A stretch of 64,000 bases of DNA from Fructilactobacillus lindneri DSM 20690 = JCM 11027 (GCF_002907375.1 NZ_MIYK01000010.1:124001-188000), one strand, 5' to 3'; numbered from the stretch's first letter, positions 25,204 through 34,393 are shown. Notes: generated by a model from the sequence alone, not told the origin. Made by a program: numbers and translations.

Positions 25204-27904
25204 ATTTGTGAAAAAGTATACAGTGGTTGCCATTTTATGGATAGTAGCAGTAATAGCAGCTATTTTATTCTTACCTAACATTAACAACTTGGAAGCACAA
25301 AAGGGTCAAACTAAAATCCCTAGTGATATGCAGAGTCAAGTGGCAGAAAATATGCAAAAACACTGGGGTCATCATATTAGCAACACACGTCAAGTAGTGT
25401 TGGTCTATCATAATGACAAAAAGATTAATGCTAGCGATCAAGCTAAAATTAATCATCAGCTTCATCAATTAACTAAAAAGTCCGATTATTATGGGATTAA
25501 AGGGGTTACTTCTGTTCAAAATACCCCAGTTGCAAAAAAACAACTGATATCAAAAGATAAGACAACTGAATTAGTGCAGTTAAATATTTCTAAGCAGGAT
25601 TCAGTTGAAACAATTAATAATAAATTACAAAAGGGTGCCCGAATTAACGGACTTCAATCATATGTCACTGGTTCAGACATTTTGAATAATGATATGCGGG
25701 TATCGATGGTAGATGGGATTAAAAAAACAGAAATTATTGCGACTGTCTTTATTCTGATTGTCTTGATTATTGTTTTCAGATCGCCAATTGTGCCGTTGAT
25801 TTCCATTTTGACGGTCGGAGTTTCGTTTATTACGTCGCTGAGTTTAGTCATGAATTTGGTAAAATACTTTAATTTTCCACTTTCAAACTTTACCCAAGTC
25901 TTTATGGTAGTAGTTCTTTTTGGAATCGGGACCGATTACAACATTTTACTGTATGATCAGTTTAAGGATGATTTGGCAGATGGAATGGATAAAGTGGCAG
26001 CTACCATGCATGCCCGTAAGCTAGCTGGAAAAACAATTCTTGATAGTGGAATCTCAGTTTTAATCGGATTCGCTGCATTAGGGTTAGCTAATTTCTCAAT
26101 TTATCGTTCTGGAGTTGCAGTCGCTATCGGGGTAATTTTATTACTTTTGGTATTGTTAACGTTAAATCCATTTTTTATGTTGACTTTAGGCGGAAAGATG
26201 TTTTGGCCAGTCAAACGGTTGGAAACACAAAAGCAACGTAGCAGATTATGGGGGTTTCTTTCATCAAAAGCAGTTCAATTTTCAGTGCCAGCTATTTTAC
26301 TAGTTCTAGTAGTTGTGCTGCCATTGGTAGTGATGGGTCATGGCAAATTGAACTATGATGATGCTGTTGAATTAAATAATAAAATTCCTTCTAAACAAGG
26401 GTTAAATATTGTACAAAAACACTTTTCTAAAGGAACTGCTGAGCCAGCTACCATTTACATTAAAGCAAATCATAGCTTAAATAATGAAAAGAGTTTGATG
26501 ACAATCGATCGGATTACGCGACAACTAGCTAAAAGAAACGATGTGAAGACCGTTGCTTCAGTTACGGAACCAAGCGGACAGCCCATCAAACAATTATATT
26601 TAAATGATCAATTAAAAACACTGACTGGTAAAATGAGTCAAGCTAATAGCGGACTAAGTAAAATTCAAGCTGGTGCTGCTAATCAGTCGTTTAATGGCAG
26701 CCAATTAAAGGCAATTGGTGAATCCGCTCAATCCATCGGACAACATTTACAAAATATTCAAAGTACAGCTGGCGGAAGTAATATGACTGCAGGACAACAG
26801 GTAGTGGCCTTGATTCAACAAAAAGCAACCGCAATGGGTTCTCCATTGAATCAAGCTCAATTACAAGTTGTAACTGGTGCATTACAACAAGCCGGTGCAC
26901 AAGCTCAGGCTAAACAAAGTGGTATGAGTAATGATTTAAATGGGATAGCAAGTGATACACAAAATATTGGAAATAATACGCAGTCCATGGCTAATCAATT
27001 ACAAGCTCTGCAAGGACAACTAGCTGCTGCTAACGAGGGACTCGGTAAAATTTCACAAGGAAGCGCTGCAGCTAATGATTATCTGAGTGCCTTGCAAAGT
27101 TCTGCTGTTTCTAACGATACTTTCTATATTCCTAATCAAGTTCTGCAAAGCAAGGAATTTAAACAAGCATTAAATAATTATCTTTCAGAAAATCAAAAAA
27201 TTACCAAGCTTACAGTAGTATTGAAAGATAATCCTTCAAGTTCTCAAGCAATGAAGTCGATTAATAACATTCAATCTCAAGTAAAACAAAACATTGGCGG
27301 AACCAGTTTAAATGGATCCACTGTTGCTATTAGTGGTCAAACGGCTACTATGTCTGATACACATGAGATTGCTACTAAAGATTTCTTACGAACTGCCATT
27401 ATTATGTTAATTGGGATTTTGTTGGCTTTGATGTTTGTGACAAAATCAATCTTACAACCACTTTATATTGAAGGAACCTTGCTGTTGGCTTATCTTTCTT
27501 CATTAACGATTACTAAACTAATTAGTACTGTCATTTTGGGGCAAAAAATGCTGACTTGGAATACGCCATTCTTTGCTTTTATTATGATTATTGCTTTAGG
27601 AGTCGATTACAGCATTTTCTTGATGCGTAAATATCAAACGATTGATCCTGAAGCGGAACCAGCCGAGCGAATTGTAGAGGCATCGAAGTTCATAGGGGTG
27701 GTTGTGTTATCATCTGCCTTGATTTTAGGCGGAACCTTTGCTGCTTTGATTCCATCTGGTGTCTTAACACTGATTCAAGTTGCAATTGCGGTGGTAGTTG
27801 GATTATTGATTTTGATTATCATCTTGCCAATTCTACTTTCAGCTGCTATTAATTTAACGTATGGTGATCAGCGAAACTCAGAACGCAAACGAAGAATTAA
27901 ATAA
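25196..27904 (+). CDS. MMPL-family (RND superfamily) transporter
   Basis: A 902-residue membrane pump built from two similar halves. One span at the N-terminus (11-29) precedes a large outside domain, then a five- or six-span block with GIGTDYNILLYDQF (about 242), then a second outside domain containing a Gln/Ser/Ala-rich helical region (about 470-645) that should form coiled coil, and a second block with ALGVDYSIFLMRKY (about 802). The paired GxxxDY motifs carry the proton-relay Asp of MMPL proteins. Relatives move lipids, peptides or drugs outward. The cargo is unknown; the coupled TetR gene suggests inducible export. Confidence 0.88.
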   Translation: MNKFVKKYTVVAILWIVAVIAAILFLPNINNLEAQKGQTKIPSDMQSQVAENMQKHWGHHISNTRQVVLVYHNDKKINASDQAKINHQLHQLTKKSDYYGIKGVTSVQNTPVAKKQLISKDKTTELVQLNISKQDSVETINNKLQKGARINGLQSYVTGSDILNNDMRVSMVDGIKKTEIIATVFILIVLIIVFRSPIVPLISILTVGVSFITSLSLVMNLVKYFNFPLSNFTQVFMVVVLFGIGTDYNILLYDQFKDDLADGMDKVAATMHARKLAGKTILDSGISVLIGFAALGLANFSIYRSGVAVAIGVILLLLVLLTLNPFFMLTLGGKMFWPVKRLETQKQRSRLWGFLSSKAVQFSVPAILLVLVVVLPLVVMGHGKLNYDDAVELNNKIPSKQGLNIVQKHFSKGTAEPATIYIKANHSLNNEKSLMTIDRITRQLAKRNDVKTVASVTEPSGQPIKQLYLNDQLKTLTGKMSQANSGLSKIQAGAANQSFNGSQLKAIGESAQSIGQHLQNIQSTAGGSNMTAGQQVVALIQQKATAMGSPLNQAQLQVVTGALQQAGAQAQAKQSGMSNDLNGIASDTQNIGNNTQSMANQLQALQGQLAAANEGLGKISQGSAAANDYLSALQSSAVSNDTFYIPNQVLQSKEFKQALNNYLSENQKITKLTVVLKDNPSSSQAMKSINNIQSQVKQNIGGTSLNGSTVAISGQTATMSDTHEIATKDFLRTAIIMLIGILLALMFVTKSILQPLYIEGTLLLAYLSSLTITKLISTVILGQKMLTWNTPFFAFIMIIALGVDYSIFLMRKYQTIDPEAEPAERIVEASKFIGVVVLSSALILGGTFAALIPSGVLTLIQVAIAVVVGLLILIIILPILLSAAINLTYGDQRNSERKRRIK

Positions 27905-27910
27905 ACAATT

Positions 27911-27941
27911 AAAAAAGTCTAGAGTCTTTCTAGGCTTTTTT
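27911..27941 (+). terminator. Rho-independent terminator
   Basis: AAAAAAGTCTAG pairs with CTAGGCTTTTTT around a short loop. It ends the TetR-MMPL operon. Confidence 0.85.
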
Positions 27942-28046
27942 GATTAGTTAAAATATTTTAAGTTTAAGATTATTTACGCTATCGTTTGTATAAGAGTATT
28001 ATTAAACTGTTGAGAAAAATTTAAAATTATTTTTGAGGTGAATTGT

Positions 28047-28994
28047 ATGGGTGCCACGAAAAAGGGAATACACGGAAATATTATGAAAGGAATTTTATGG
28101 GCAGCTTTGGCGTCTGCCTTTTGGGGTGTTTCTGGAACAATTCTTCAATTTGTTTCACAAAATGCTAAAATTCCAGCTGGCTGGTTTTTATCAGTTCGGA
28201 CTTTATTTTCTGGGATTATTTTATTAGTGATTAGTGCAATTATATATAAAGGTAATATTTTTAATGTTTTCAAAACTTGGAAATCGATTTTGTTAATTTT
28301 TGGGTATGCAATTTTAGGCTTAGGTGCTAATTTACTATCATTCTTCTTAAGTGTACAGACTGGTAATGCAGCTTCTGCAACTATTTTGCAATATTTGGCG
28401 CCTTTATTTATTTTATTGGGAAGCTTTATCTTTATGCATAAAAAACCAAATAAAATTGATTTGATTGTTTTTTTAATTGCTCTTGTCGGAGTTGTTCTTT
28501 CTATTACGAAGGGTGATATTAGTCAGCTTTCAATTCCACCAATTTCATTATTTTGGGGAATTATTTCCGGGATTACGGCTGCATTTTACGTAGTCATTCC
28601 GAGACCTTTAATGCAGGATAACTCACCACTCACAGTTTTAGGCTGGGGAACTTTGATTGCTGGATTCTTCTTTAATATTCATCAACCGGTATGGGTTGGG
28701 GTACCACAACTGACATCTGGAGGGACAATTGGAATTGGCGCCATTATCATTTTTGGAACAGTTCTTCCATTTGCTTGTTTATTACATAGTATGCATTTTG
28801 CGAGTTCAGAGGATGTTAGTTTGGTCGATGCAGTTCAGCCGGTAATGACATTTGTTTTGAGTGTGATATTTTTACACACGCAAATTAGTTTTATGGAGAT
28901 TGTGGGTTCAGCTCTGGTAATTTTAGCAATTTATATTTTGCAAAATTATAAACGAAAAGTAGTTGAAACTGAAATTGATAAAATGAAACTTTGA
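28047..28994 (+). CDS. EamA/DMT-superfamily transporter, first tandem copy
   Basis: A 315-residue ten-helix transporter. It opens ILWAALASAFWGVSGTI and has QTGNAASATILQYLAPLF as the first-repeat end motif and LSITKGDISQLSIP at the junction. The start is the ATG at 28047 with GAGGTG upstream; an in-frame GTG at 28038 overlaps that site. It is an obvious paralogue of the protein at 29337 (long identical runs such as ILQYLAPLFI and the whole junction), the two being separated by one short unknown gene, so a local duplication is likely. The substrate is unknown. Confidence 0.85.
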   Translation: MGATKKGIHGNIMKGILWAALASAFWGVSGTILQFVSQNAKIPAGWFLSVRTLFSGIILLVISAIIYKGNIFNVFKTWKSILLIFGYAILGLGANLLSFFLSVQTGNAASATILQYLAPLFILLGSFIFMHKKPNKIDLIVFLIALVGVVLSITKGDISQLSIPPISLFWGIISGITAAFYVVIPRPLMQDNSPLTVLGWGTLIAGFFFNIHQPVWVGVPQLTSGGTIGIGAIIIFGTVLPFACLLHSMHFASSEDVSLVDAVQPVMTFVLSVIFLHTQISFMEIVGSALVILAIYILQNYKRKVVETEIDKMKL

Positions 28995-29003
28995 TGGTGA
29001 ACT

Positions 29004-29324
29004 ATGACAGAAAAATATGAAGTATTGAGGTTTATTGGAGTGCCTGTTGAACAAGATGATTCTGGCAACTATCAAATTAAGTTGGATGCCAACGGTGATT
29101 TCAAATTGCATGAATGGAGAATCGGGAAACATACCAAAGGTAAATTTCGAAATATCGGACAGGTTTTTTTGACTGAGAATCAGATGCGGGTTGCAATTAT
29201 AGCTTCTTTTAAGGTATCCTTTAAAAAACGCCATCACTTTACCCCAATGGCACGATTCTTGAGCGATGATGTCGACTCGGAGGTTGTGAAACGAGCTAAG
29301 GTTAAGCTAACAGGCGATAAATGA
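29004..29324 (+). CDS. Unknown 106-residue protein between two EamA transporters
   Basis: No family is recognised. The protein is soluble, without signal peptide or membrane span, basic overall, with alternating hydrophobic strands (YEVLRFIGVPV, MRVAIIASFKVSF) and a central basic stretch (KLHEWRIGKHTKGKFRN). It starts 9 bases after one EamA gene and ends 12 bases before its paralogue, so it is almost certainly co-transcribed. The ATG has a weak ribosome-binding site, consistent with translational coupling. A regulatory or substrate-modifying role for the transporters is only a guess. Confidence 0.65.
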   Translation: MTEKYEVLRFIGVPVEQDDSGNYQIKLDANGDFKLHEWRIGKHTKGKFRNIGQVFLTENQMRVAIIASFKVSFKKRHHFTPMARFLSDDVDSEVVKRAKVKLTGDK

Positions 29325-29336
29325 GGAGTTAAAATA

Positions 29337-30269
29337 ATGTTTGAAAGAATCAAAAATATGAGTAATACCGCTAAAGGAATTATTCTTGCGGGATCAGCTT
29401 CTGTTTCTTGGGGAATTGCTGGGGTTATTACTCAATTTGTTTCACAAAATGAATCAATTCCAGCTTCCTGGTTTTTATCTGCCAGAACTTCTGGAGCAGG
29501 GTTAATCTTGTTAGCAGTTAGTGCTTTAGTTTATCGTGGTCGAATTTTTAATATTTTCAAAAGTTGGAAATCAATTATGATTTTGATTGCTTATGGATTA
29601 TTTGGATTAGCTGCAAATATGGGTAGTTTCTATGTAAGTATCCAAAATGGTAATGCAGCTGCAACTACAATTTTGCAATACTTAGCACCACTATTCATTG
29701 TGTTAGGAAGTTTTATTTTTCAACATAAAAAACCAGTGAAAATGGATTTGGTGGTTTTCGTAATTGCCATTGTGGGAGTTTTCTTGTCAATTACGAAAGG
29801 CGATATTAGTCAATTATCAATTCCAATGGATTCATTTATTTGGGGGTTGATTTCAGGGGTAACTGCTGCTTTGTACGTTGTTCTTCCTCGTTCTTTAGGA
29901 AAAGATAATCCGCCAATTGTGGTCATGGGTTGGGGAACTTTAATTGCAAGTATTGCCTTTAACCTTAACCATCCGGTTTGGACTAATGTACCGCATCTTA
30001 CTAGCGGAGCAATTTTGGGTGTTTTAGGAATTATTTTCTTTGGGACTTTATTAACTTTTTCAACTTTAATTTATGCTTCCCGTTTTACTTCTTCTGAAGT
30101 TATTAGTTTAATGGATGCATTACAGCCAGTTTCAACTTTTATCTTAAGTGTTATTTTCTTTCATGCAGCTTTGAGCTTGGCAGAAGTAGTTGGAGCAATC
30201 TTAGTTATTCTGGCGATTTATCTCTTACAGTATTCGCAACGCAATGATCCAACTAAATTAAATTTATAA
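29337..30269 (+). CDS. EamA/DMT-superfamily transporter, second tandem copy
   Basis: A 310-residue ten-helix protein closely related to the EamA protein at 28047. It begins GIILAGSASVSWGIAGVI, keeps QNGNAAATTILQYLAPLF and LSITKGDISQLSIPMDS, and diverges most at the C-terminus. AGGAG lies upstream of the ATG. It is the last gene of a three-gene unit closed by a terminator. Two similar pumps with one small gene between them suggest either duplication with specialisation or a heterodimer, as in some small DMT pairs. Confidence 0.85.
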   Translation: MFERIKNMSNTAKGIILAGSASVSWGIAGVITQFVSQNESIPASWFLSARTSGAGLILLAVSALVYRGRIFNIFKSWKSIMILIAYGLFGLAANMGSFYVSIQNGNAAATTILQYLAPLFIVLGSFIFQHKKPVKMDLVVFVIAIVGVFLSITKGDISQLSIPMDSFIWGLISGVTAALYVVLPRSLGKDNPPIVVMGWGTLIASIAFNLNHPVWTNVPHLTSGAILGVLGIIFFGTLLTFSTLIYASRFTSSEVISLMDALQPVSTFILSVIFFHAALSLAEVVGAILVILAIYLLQYSQRNDPTKLNL

Positions 30270-30283
30270 AAGTAAACTAAAGT

Positions 30284-30313
30284 AAAGACCTTCACGGCTT
30301 AGTGAAGGTCTTT
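30284..30313 (+). terminator. Rho-independent terminator
   Basis: AAAGACCTTCAC (30284-30295) pairs perfectly with GTGAAGGTCTTT (30302-30313), followed by T-rich bases. It ends the EamA tandem unit. Confidence 0.9.
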
Positions 30314-30361
30314 ATTATCGTTTTTAAATAGGAGTTTGAAACTAATAATGGAAAGGATGAA

Positions 30362-31789
30362 TTGATAATAATGAATAATAACAAAGGGGTATCGCTGCTA
30401 GGTCTTACGATGCTGGTGATTAGTGCATCGATTGGAGCTGGAATTTATAATGCCAGTGAACAATTAGCCGCGGTCTCGACTCCTGGTCCTGCCCTTTTAT
30501 CGTGGTTAATTACAGGGATTGGAATTTTTGGATTAGCACTGAGTTTAAAATCACTGAGTGAAACCAATCCAGATTTAAATGGAATGGCTGAATATGCTCA
30601 AGCAGGTTTTGGTAACTTTGTTGGTTTTATATCAGGCTGGGGTTATTGGTTATCGTCGTGGGTTGGGAGCGTAGCATTTGCGACCATGATGATGTCAGCC
30701 GTTGGTTATTTTTTGCCAGCTTTTCGGTCGGGAAATTCAATTCCAGCGATTGTGGTAGCATCGATTATTTCATGGTTATTAACGTTTTTGGTAATTAATG
30801 GAGTTGAAAATGCAGCATTTATCAATGTTTTTATTACCGTAATTAAGTTAATTCCATTAGCGGCCTTTGTATTGTTAGGGATTGTGATGTTTAAAGCCCA
30901 TGTTTTTACAGCTCATTTTTGGCAAAATTTCACAACTAATTTTACATATACTAAAGCAACCCCAAAAGGGATTTTTGACCAAATCAAAGGATGCTTAATT
31001 ACCATGATGTGGGTTTTTGTTGGGATTGAAGGAGCTACGATGATGGCTGGCAGAGCACGTAAACGGTCAGATGCGAGTCGTGCTACTATCATTAGCTTTA
31101 TATCATTGTTGATTATTAATGTTGTCATTTCAATGCTGCCATATGGATATTTAGATCAAGCCCAGTTAGCACATGTTAGTAATCCCGCTTTGACATATGT
31201 AGTTGAAGATATGATTGGGCCAATTGGAGGAACATTGGTCAGCATTTCATTAATTATTACTATTTTTGGATCGTGGCTATCATGGACGATGCCGCCTGTA
31301 ATTGCGACATCGCAAATGGCAGAAAAAGGGATGTTGCCACATTGGTTTGGTCATTTGAACCACAAAAATTCACCTTCACATTCACTTTTTTTAACTCAAA
31401 TTTTGTTGCAGTTGTTTTTAATTTCGTTAGCATTTTCTGATCAGGCTTATAATTTTGCAATTTCATTGTGTACAGCAGCCATGGTAATTTGTTATTCGCT
31501 AGTAGCAGCTTATCAAATCAAGGTTGGGCATCATCATCATTCTTTTAAAATGATGTTACCGGGAATAATTGCTCTCGTTTTTGAAGTTGTAGGGATTACA
31601 TTTGCTGGACTCCAATATCTTTGGTTATGCTCAATTGCTTACGTTTTAGGGTTTGTTTTTTACATTAAGGCTGCTAAAGAAAATCAACGTCCCATTAACA
31701 AAAAAGAATGGTTGTTGATGATTTTAGTAACCGTGATTGCAATCATGGCAGTCGTTGAGCTAGCACTGGGGAAAATCAGTTTGTCTTAG
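30362..31789 (+). CDS. APC-family amino acid/polyamine antiporter
   Basis: A 475-residue twelve-span permease of the basic amino acid/polyamine antiporter group. VISASIGAGIYNASEQLAA is the first-helix substrate motif, TPGPALLSWLITGIGIFGLALSL the second, and FVGIEGATMMAGRARKRSDASRAT the conserved central loop, as in arginine:ornithine or lysine antiporters. Substrate identity is uncertain since no deiminase or decarboxylase gene is adjacent. Start is either TTG at 30362 (4 bases after AAAGGA) or ATG at 30371 (13 bases); both are imperfect, so the first three residues are open. Confidence 0.82.
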   Translation: MIIMNNNKGVSLLGLTMLVISASIGAGIYNASEQLAAVSTPGPALLSWLITGIGIFGLALSLKSLSETNPDLNGMAEYAQAGFGNFVGFISGWGYWLSSWVGSVAFATMMMSAVGYFLPAFRSGNSIPAIVVASIISWLLTFLVINGVENAAFINVFITVIKLIPLAAFVLLGIVMFKAHVFTAHFWQNFTTNFTYTKATPKGIFDQIKGCLITMMWVFVGIEGATMMAGRARKRSDASRATIISFISLLIINVVISMLPYGYLDQAQLAHVSNPALTYVVEDMIGPIGGTLVSISLIITIFGSWLSWTMPPVIATSQMAEKGMLPHWFGHLNHKNSPSHSLFLTQILLQLFLISLAFSDQAYNFAISLCTAAMVICYSLVAAYQIKVGHHHHSFKMMLPGIIALVFEVVGITFAGLQYLWLCSIAYVLGFVFYIKAAKENQRPINKKEWLLMILVTVIAIMAVVELALGKISLS

Positions 31790-31860
31790 TAAGTTTTTAG
31801 CTCTAAATGAAAAAAGTGCTGTATACTTGATAACAATAAATTGTTAAGGATGCTTTTATC

Positions 31861-32472
31861 ATGAAAACAAACAAGAAATATCGGAAATGGATTATTGCGG
31901 CACTTATAAATTTGTTGTTGATAGGTTTATTAATTCTATTTGGTTTTAATTTATATAGTTTAAATAAAAATCAGCAAAAATTGAGTAATGTACAAACTAA
32001 ATATAGTATGTTAAAAGATTCATACGATGGGATGAACACTAATGATGTGACCTACCAAGAAAATTTAACTTATCAAAATATGAAAACAATTGCTAAAACC
32101 AACAATGATTCATTAACTGATAGTATGAAAATTATTTTTGGTAATTATCCGACGGTTGCTAAGAACGAAGCAGCCGTTACTAAATTGACTAAAAATTATA
32201 TGACAAAAGCTGATGCGCAAGCCTTGATTGGTTCAGTAAATCACTATACACGGTTACATGACATTAAAATTTATAACTATAGTGATGAAATGTCACAAAA
32301 GGAACATTATTATTACTCCAATGTCACGGTTACTTATTATGAGAGACGAGGGAATCATCTTCATACCAACCATTATCTCTTTAAGGTTACTTTGAATCAT
32401 CAAGATTTGAATTCTGATAAGATTTGGTTCCACTTAATTAGAAGTTTTAGAGGTGATCGACATGCTAGATAA
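31861..32472 (+). CDS. Unknown membrane-anchored extracytoplasmic protein
   Basis: Not recognised. The 203 residues comprise a basic N-terminus, one hydrophobic helix (about 11-33) and an outside domain of 170 residues, starting with a coiled-coil-like stretch (NKNQQKLSNVQTKYSMLKDS) and ending with strands rich in Tyr and His (KEHYYYSNVTVTYYERRGNH). No signal-peptidase or lipobox motif is evident, so it should remain a type II membrane protein. It overlaps the next small membrane gene by 11 bases, making the two a likely functional pair. Confidence 0.65.
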   Translation: MKTNKKYRKWIIAALINLLLIGLLILFGFNLYSLNKNQQKLSNVQTKYSMLKDSYDGMNTNDVTYQENLTYQNMKTIAKTNNDSLTDSMKIIFGNYPTVAKNEAAVTKLTKNYMTKADAQALIGSVNHYTRLHDIKIYNYSDEMSQKEHYYYSNVTVTYYERRGNHLHTNHYLFKVTLNHQDLNSDKIWFHLIRSFRGDRHAR

Positions 32473-32713
32473 AATTAAAATTATATTAAAAAAAAATAAT
32501 TTAATTATTACCATTCCAATTATTCTGATTGTTATTTTAACAGTTGGGAATGGCTATTTAATCTACCAAAACAATCAAGTTACCCAAAAAATCACTATGC
32601 AAAACAAGGCAATTGCTAAGACAAGTAAAGATTTTACTAAAAAGTATAAAAAAGTTGCTAAAAATGCAAAACAAGAATTTAAAGCAAAGCATACTAACCC
32701 GTTAAATCAATAA
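32462..32713 (+). CDS. Unknown small single-span membrane protein
   Basis: An 83-residue protein with one long hydrophobic helix (about 12-35) followed by a Lys-rich tail (TKKYKKVAKNAKQEFKAKH) expected outside. The start is the ATG at 32462, because GAGGTG immediately precedes it and an in-frame GTG at 32453 lies within that site. Its layout mirrors the upstream 203-residue protein, including NNQ/KNQQ after the span, suggesting that the two could associate through their helices. No family assignment is possible. Confidence 0.6.
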   Translation: MLDKIKIILKKNNLIITIPIILIVILTVGNGYLIYQNNQVTQKITMQNKAIAKTSKDFTKKYKKVAKNAKQEFKAKHTNPLNQ

Positions 32714-32716
32714 AGT

Positions 32717-32745
32717 TTGTACAAATTATAAATTTATATTATAAT
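32717..32745 (+). promoter_or_regulatory. pyrF-pyrE promoter
   Basis: TTGTAC (32717-32722) and TATAAT (32740-32745) are separated by exactly 17 bases, giving a near-consensus vegetative promoter directly upstream of the attenuator leader. Confidence 0.75.
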
Positions 32746-32756
32746 TTTAACAATTA

Positions 32757-32840
32757 ATTGGTTCAGAGAATCCAAATTGAATTAAATATGAATTTAATTG
32801 AAATGGATCATTCTCTAGAGCAGGGGATGGTTCATTTTTT
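32757..32840 (+). promoter_or_regulatory. PyrR-type transcription attenuator of pyrFE
   Basis: Three mutually exclusive structures are visible. An upstream hairpin, AATTGG with CCAAATT, presents TTCAGAGAAT, which keeps the CNGNGA core of PyrR-binding loops. The antiterminator pairs AGAGAA/TCCA (32765-32774) with TGGA/TTCTCT (32804-32816) around an inner 8-bp stem AATTAAAT/ATTTAATT. The terminator pairs AATGGATCATTCTC with the segment ending ATGGTTCATT and is followed by six T. UMP-bound PyrR would stabilise the first hairpin and allow termination. pyrR itself is not in this window. Confidence 0.75.
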
Positions 32841-32868
32841 AATAAGTAATTAATATACGGAGGTAATA

Positions 32869-33585
32869 ATGGAAAAACCGCTGATGATTGCATTAGATTT
32901 TCCTGATTTAGATCAAGTGCGCCAATTTTTAGCTCAATTTGAGCAGACAGATCAATTAACTGTCAAAATTGGAATGGAATTGTTTTATCATTATGGACCA
33001 GCTGTGGTAACTACCATCAAACAAGCCGACTGTGATATTTTTTTGGATTTAAAATTATTTGATATTCCTCATACTGTTGAAAAAGCAATGGAACAATTAG
33101 GTGCATTAGGAGTTGATTATGTAACCGTACATACTTTGGGTGGTTTTCAAATGCTGCAGGCAGCTAAAAAAGGTTTATCTGATGGAGCTAAGCGTGCCGG
33201 TTTGCCTAAACCACATTTATTAGGTGTCACTGAATTAACTTCAATTTCAGAACAAGTTTTAAAAGAGCAGCAAAATTGTCGTTTAGATATGAATAATCAG
33301 GTCGTTTCCTTAGCTAAATTAGCCAAAGATTCCGGTTGCGACGGTGTGATTACTTCTGCTTTAGAGTTATCGGATTTAGTGAAAAGTGTGGGAACTGATT
33401 TTGAATATGTAGTTCCAGGAATTCGAATGCACCAGGATGCAGCCGGTGACCAGAATCGAGTTGCTACTCCAAAAGATGCTCGAAAAGACGGAGCTTCTGC
33501 CATTGTAGTGGGACGCCCGATTACTCAGAGCAATGATCCAGAGCATACTTATCAACGTTACTTAAAGAGTTGGACACTGAAATAA
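32869..33585 (+). CDS. pyrF: Orotidine 5'-phosphate decarboxylase
   Basis: A 238-residue TIM-barrel enzyme converting OMP to UMP, the last step of pyrimidine synthesis. ALDFPDLDQVRQFL opens the barrel, FLDLKLFDIPHTVEKAM contains the catalytic Asp-Lys-Asp array, and VPGIRMHQDAAGDQNRVATP with IVVGRPIT forms the phosphate-binding end. AGGAGG-like AAGGAGGT is replaced by CGGAGGT just upstream of the ATG. It heads the pyrF-pyrE pair behind the attenuator, while pyrB, pyrC, pyrD and carA/B are not next to it. Confidence 0.93.
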   Translation: MEKPLMIALDFPDLDQVRQFLAQFEQTDQLTVKIGMELFYHYGPAVVTTIKQADCDIFLDLKLFDIPHTVEKAMEQLGALGVDYVTVHTLGGFQMLQAAKKGLSDGAKRAGLPKPHLLGVTELTSISEQVLKEQQNCRLDMNNQVVSLAKLAKDSGCDGVITSALELSDLVKSVGTDFEYVVPGIRMHQDAAGDQNRVATPKDARKDGASAIVVGRPITQSNDPEHTYQRYLKSWTLK

Positions 33586-33601
33586 AATCAAGGAGTAAAA
33601 A

Positions 33602-34231
33602 ATGAATAAGATAGAAAGTCAAATCTTACACCAATTAGTTGAAAATCAAATCGTCAAGTTAAATTCTAAACAAAACTTTCAATTTGCTAGTGGCATTAAG
33701 TCACCCATTTATACTGATTTACGTTTGACAGTTTCATATCCAAAATTGCGGACGATGATTGCTAAGGCGCTTACAGAATTAATTAAACAAAAGTATCCAG
33801 ATGCAACCGTGATTGGTGGAGTTGCCACTGCTGGAATACCTCACGCAACGTTAGTTGCAAATAATCTGGAGCTTCCAATGGTCTATGTCAGATCGAAGCC
33901 AAAGGACCACGGAACTGGGAAACAAATTGAGGGAATTATTAATTCAACTGATAAAGTAGTTTTAATTGATGATTTGATTTCAACTGGTGGTAGCGTGATT
34001 CAAGCAGCTCAAGCGGTCCAAAAAGAAGGATTTAATGTTGCTGGAATTGTTTCAATTTTTTCTTATGGATTTAGGGATGCGGATAACAATTTTAAACAAG
34101 CCGAATTGCAGTTTGAACCACTTTTAACTTATGCTAAATTAATCAAAGAATTATTAGATTCAGATGTAATTAATCAAGAAAAATATGATTATTTAAGTAA
34201 TTGGCATCAAGATCCGTGGGCTTGGAAATAG
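33602..34231 (+). CDS. pyrE: Orotate phosphoribosyltransferase
   Basis: A 209-residue enzyme joining orotate and PRPP to give OMP. FQFASGIKSPIYTDLR is the orotate-site opening, TAGIPHATLVANNLELPMVYVRSKPKDHG the flexible-loop area with its Lys-Pro-Lys-Asp-His string, and VVLIDDLISTGGSVIQA the PRPP-binding motif. AAGGAG lies 8 bases before the ATG. It is 16 bases downstream of pyrF and ends the pair. Confidence 0.93.
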   Translation: MNKIESQILHQLVENQIVKLNSKQNFQFASGIKSPIYTDLRLTVSYPKLRTMIAKALTELIKQKYPDATVIGGVATAGIPHATLVANNLELPMVYVRSKPKDHGTGKQIEGIINSTDKVVLIDDLISTGGSVIQAAQAVQKEGFNVAGIVSIFSYGFRDADNNFKQAELQFEPLLTYAKLIKELLDSDVINQEKYDYLSNWHQDPWAWK

Positions 34232-34393
34232 ATTGTCATTTGACAATTTATTAAAGTAAAAAGAAAAATTGTCAAGATGTTGCTATTTTGTAAACTAGAT
34301 GTAACAATCTTGTGCTATTATAAAGGTGTTTAAAACTTAAAAAATGATTAAATTTTGAATTTCTATAATTCTATAAAAAGGGGATTTTAATAT

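Noticed and set aside
28047-30269. Possible insertion element from the duplicated EamA genes
   Set aside because: No terminal inverted repeats, target duplications or transposase were seen; plain gene duplication explains the pattern.
34232-34250. ATTGTCA/TGACAAT hairpin after pyrE
   Set aside because: The loop would be only two bases and the T-tract is interrupted, so it is a poor terminator.
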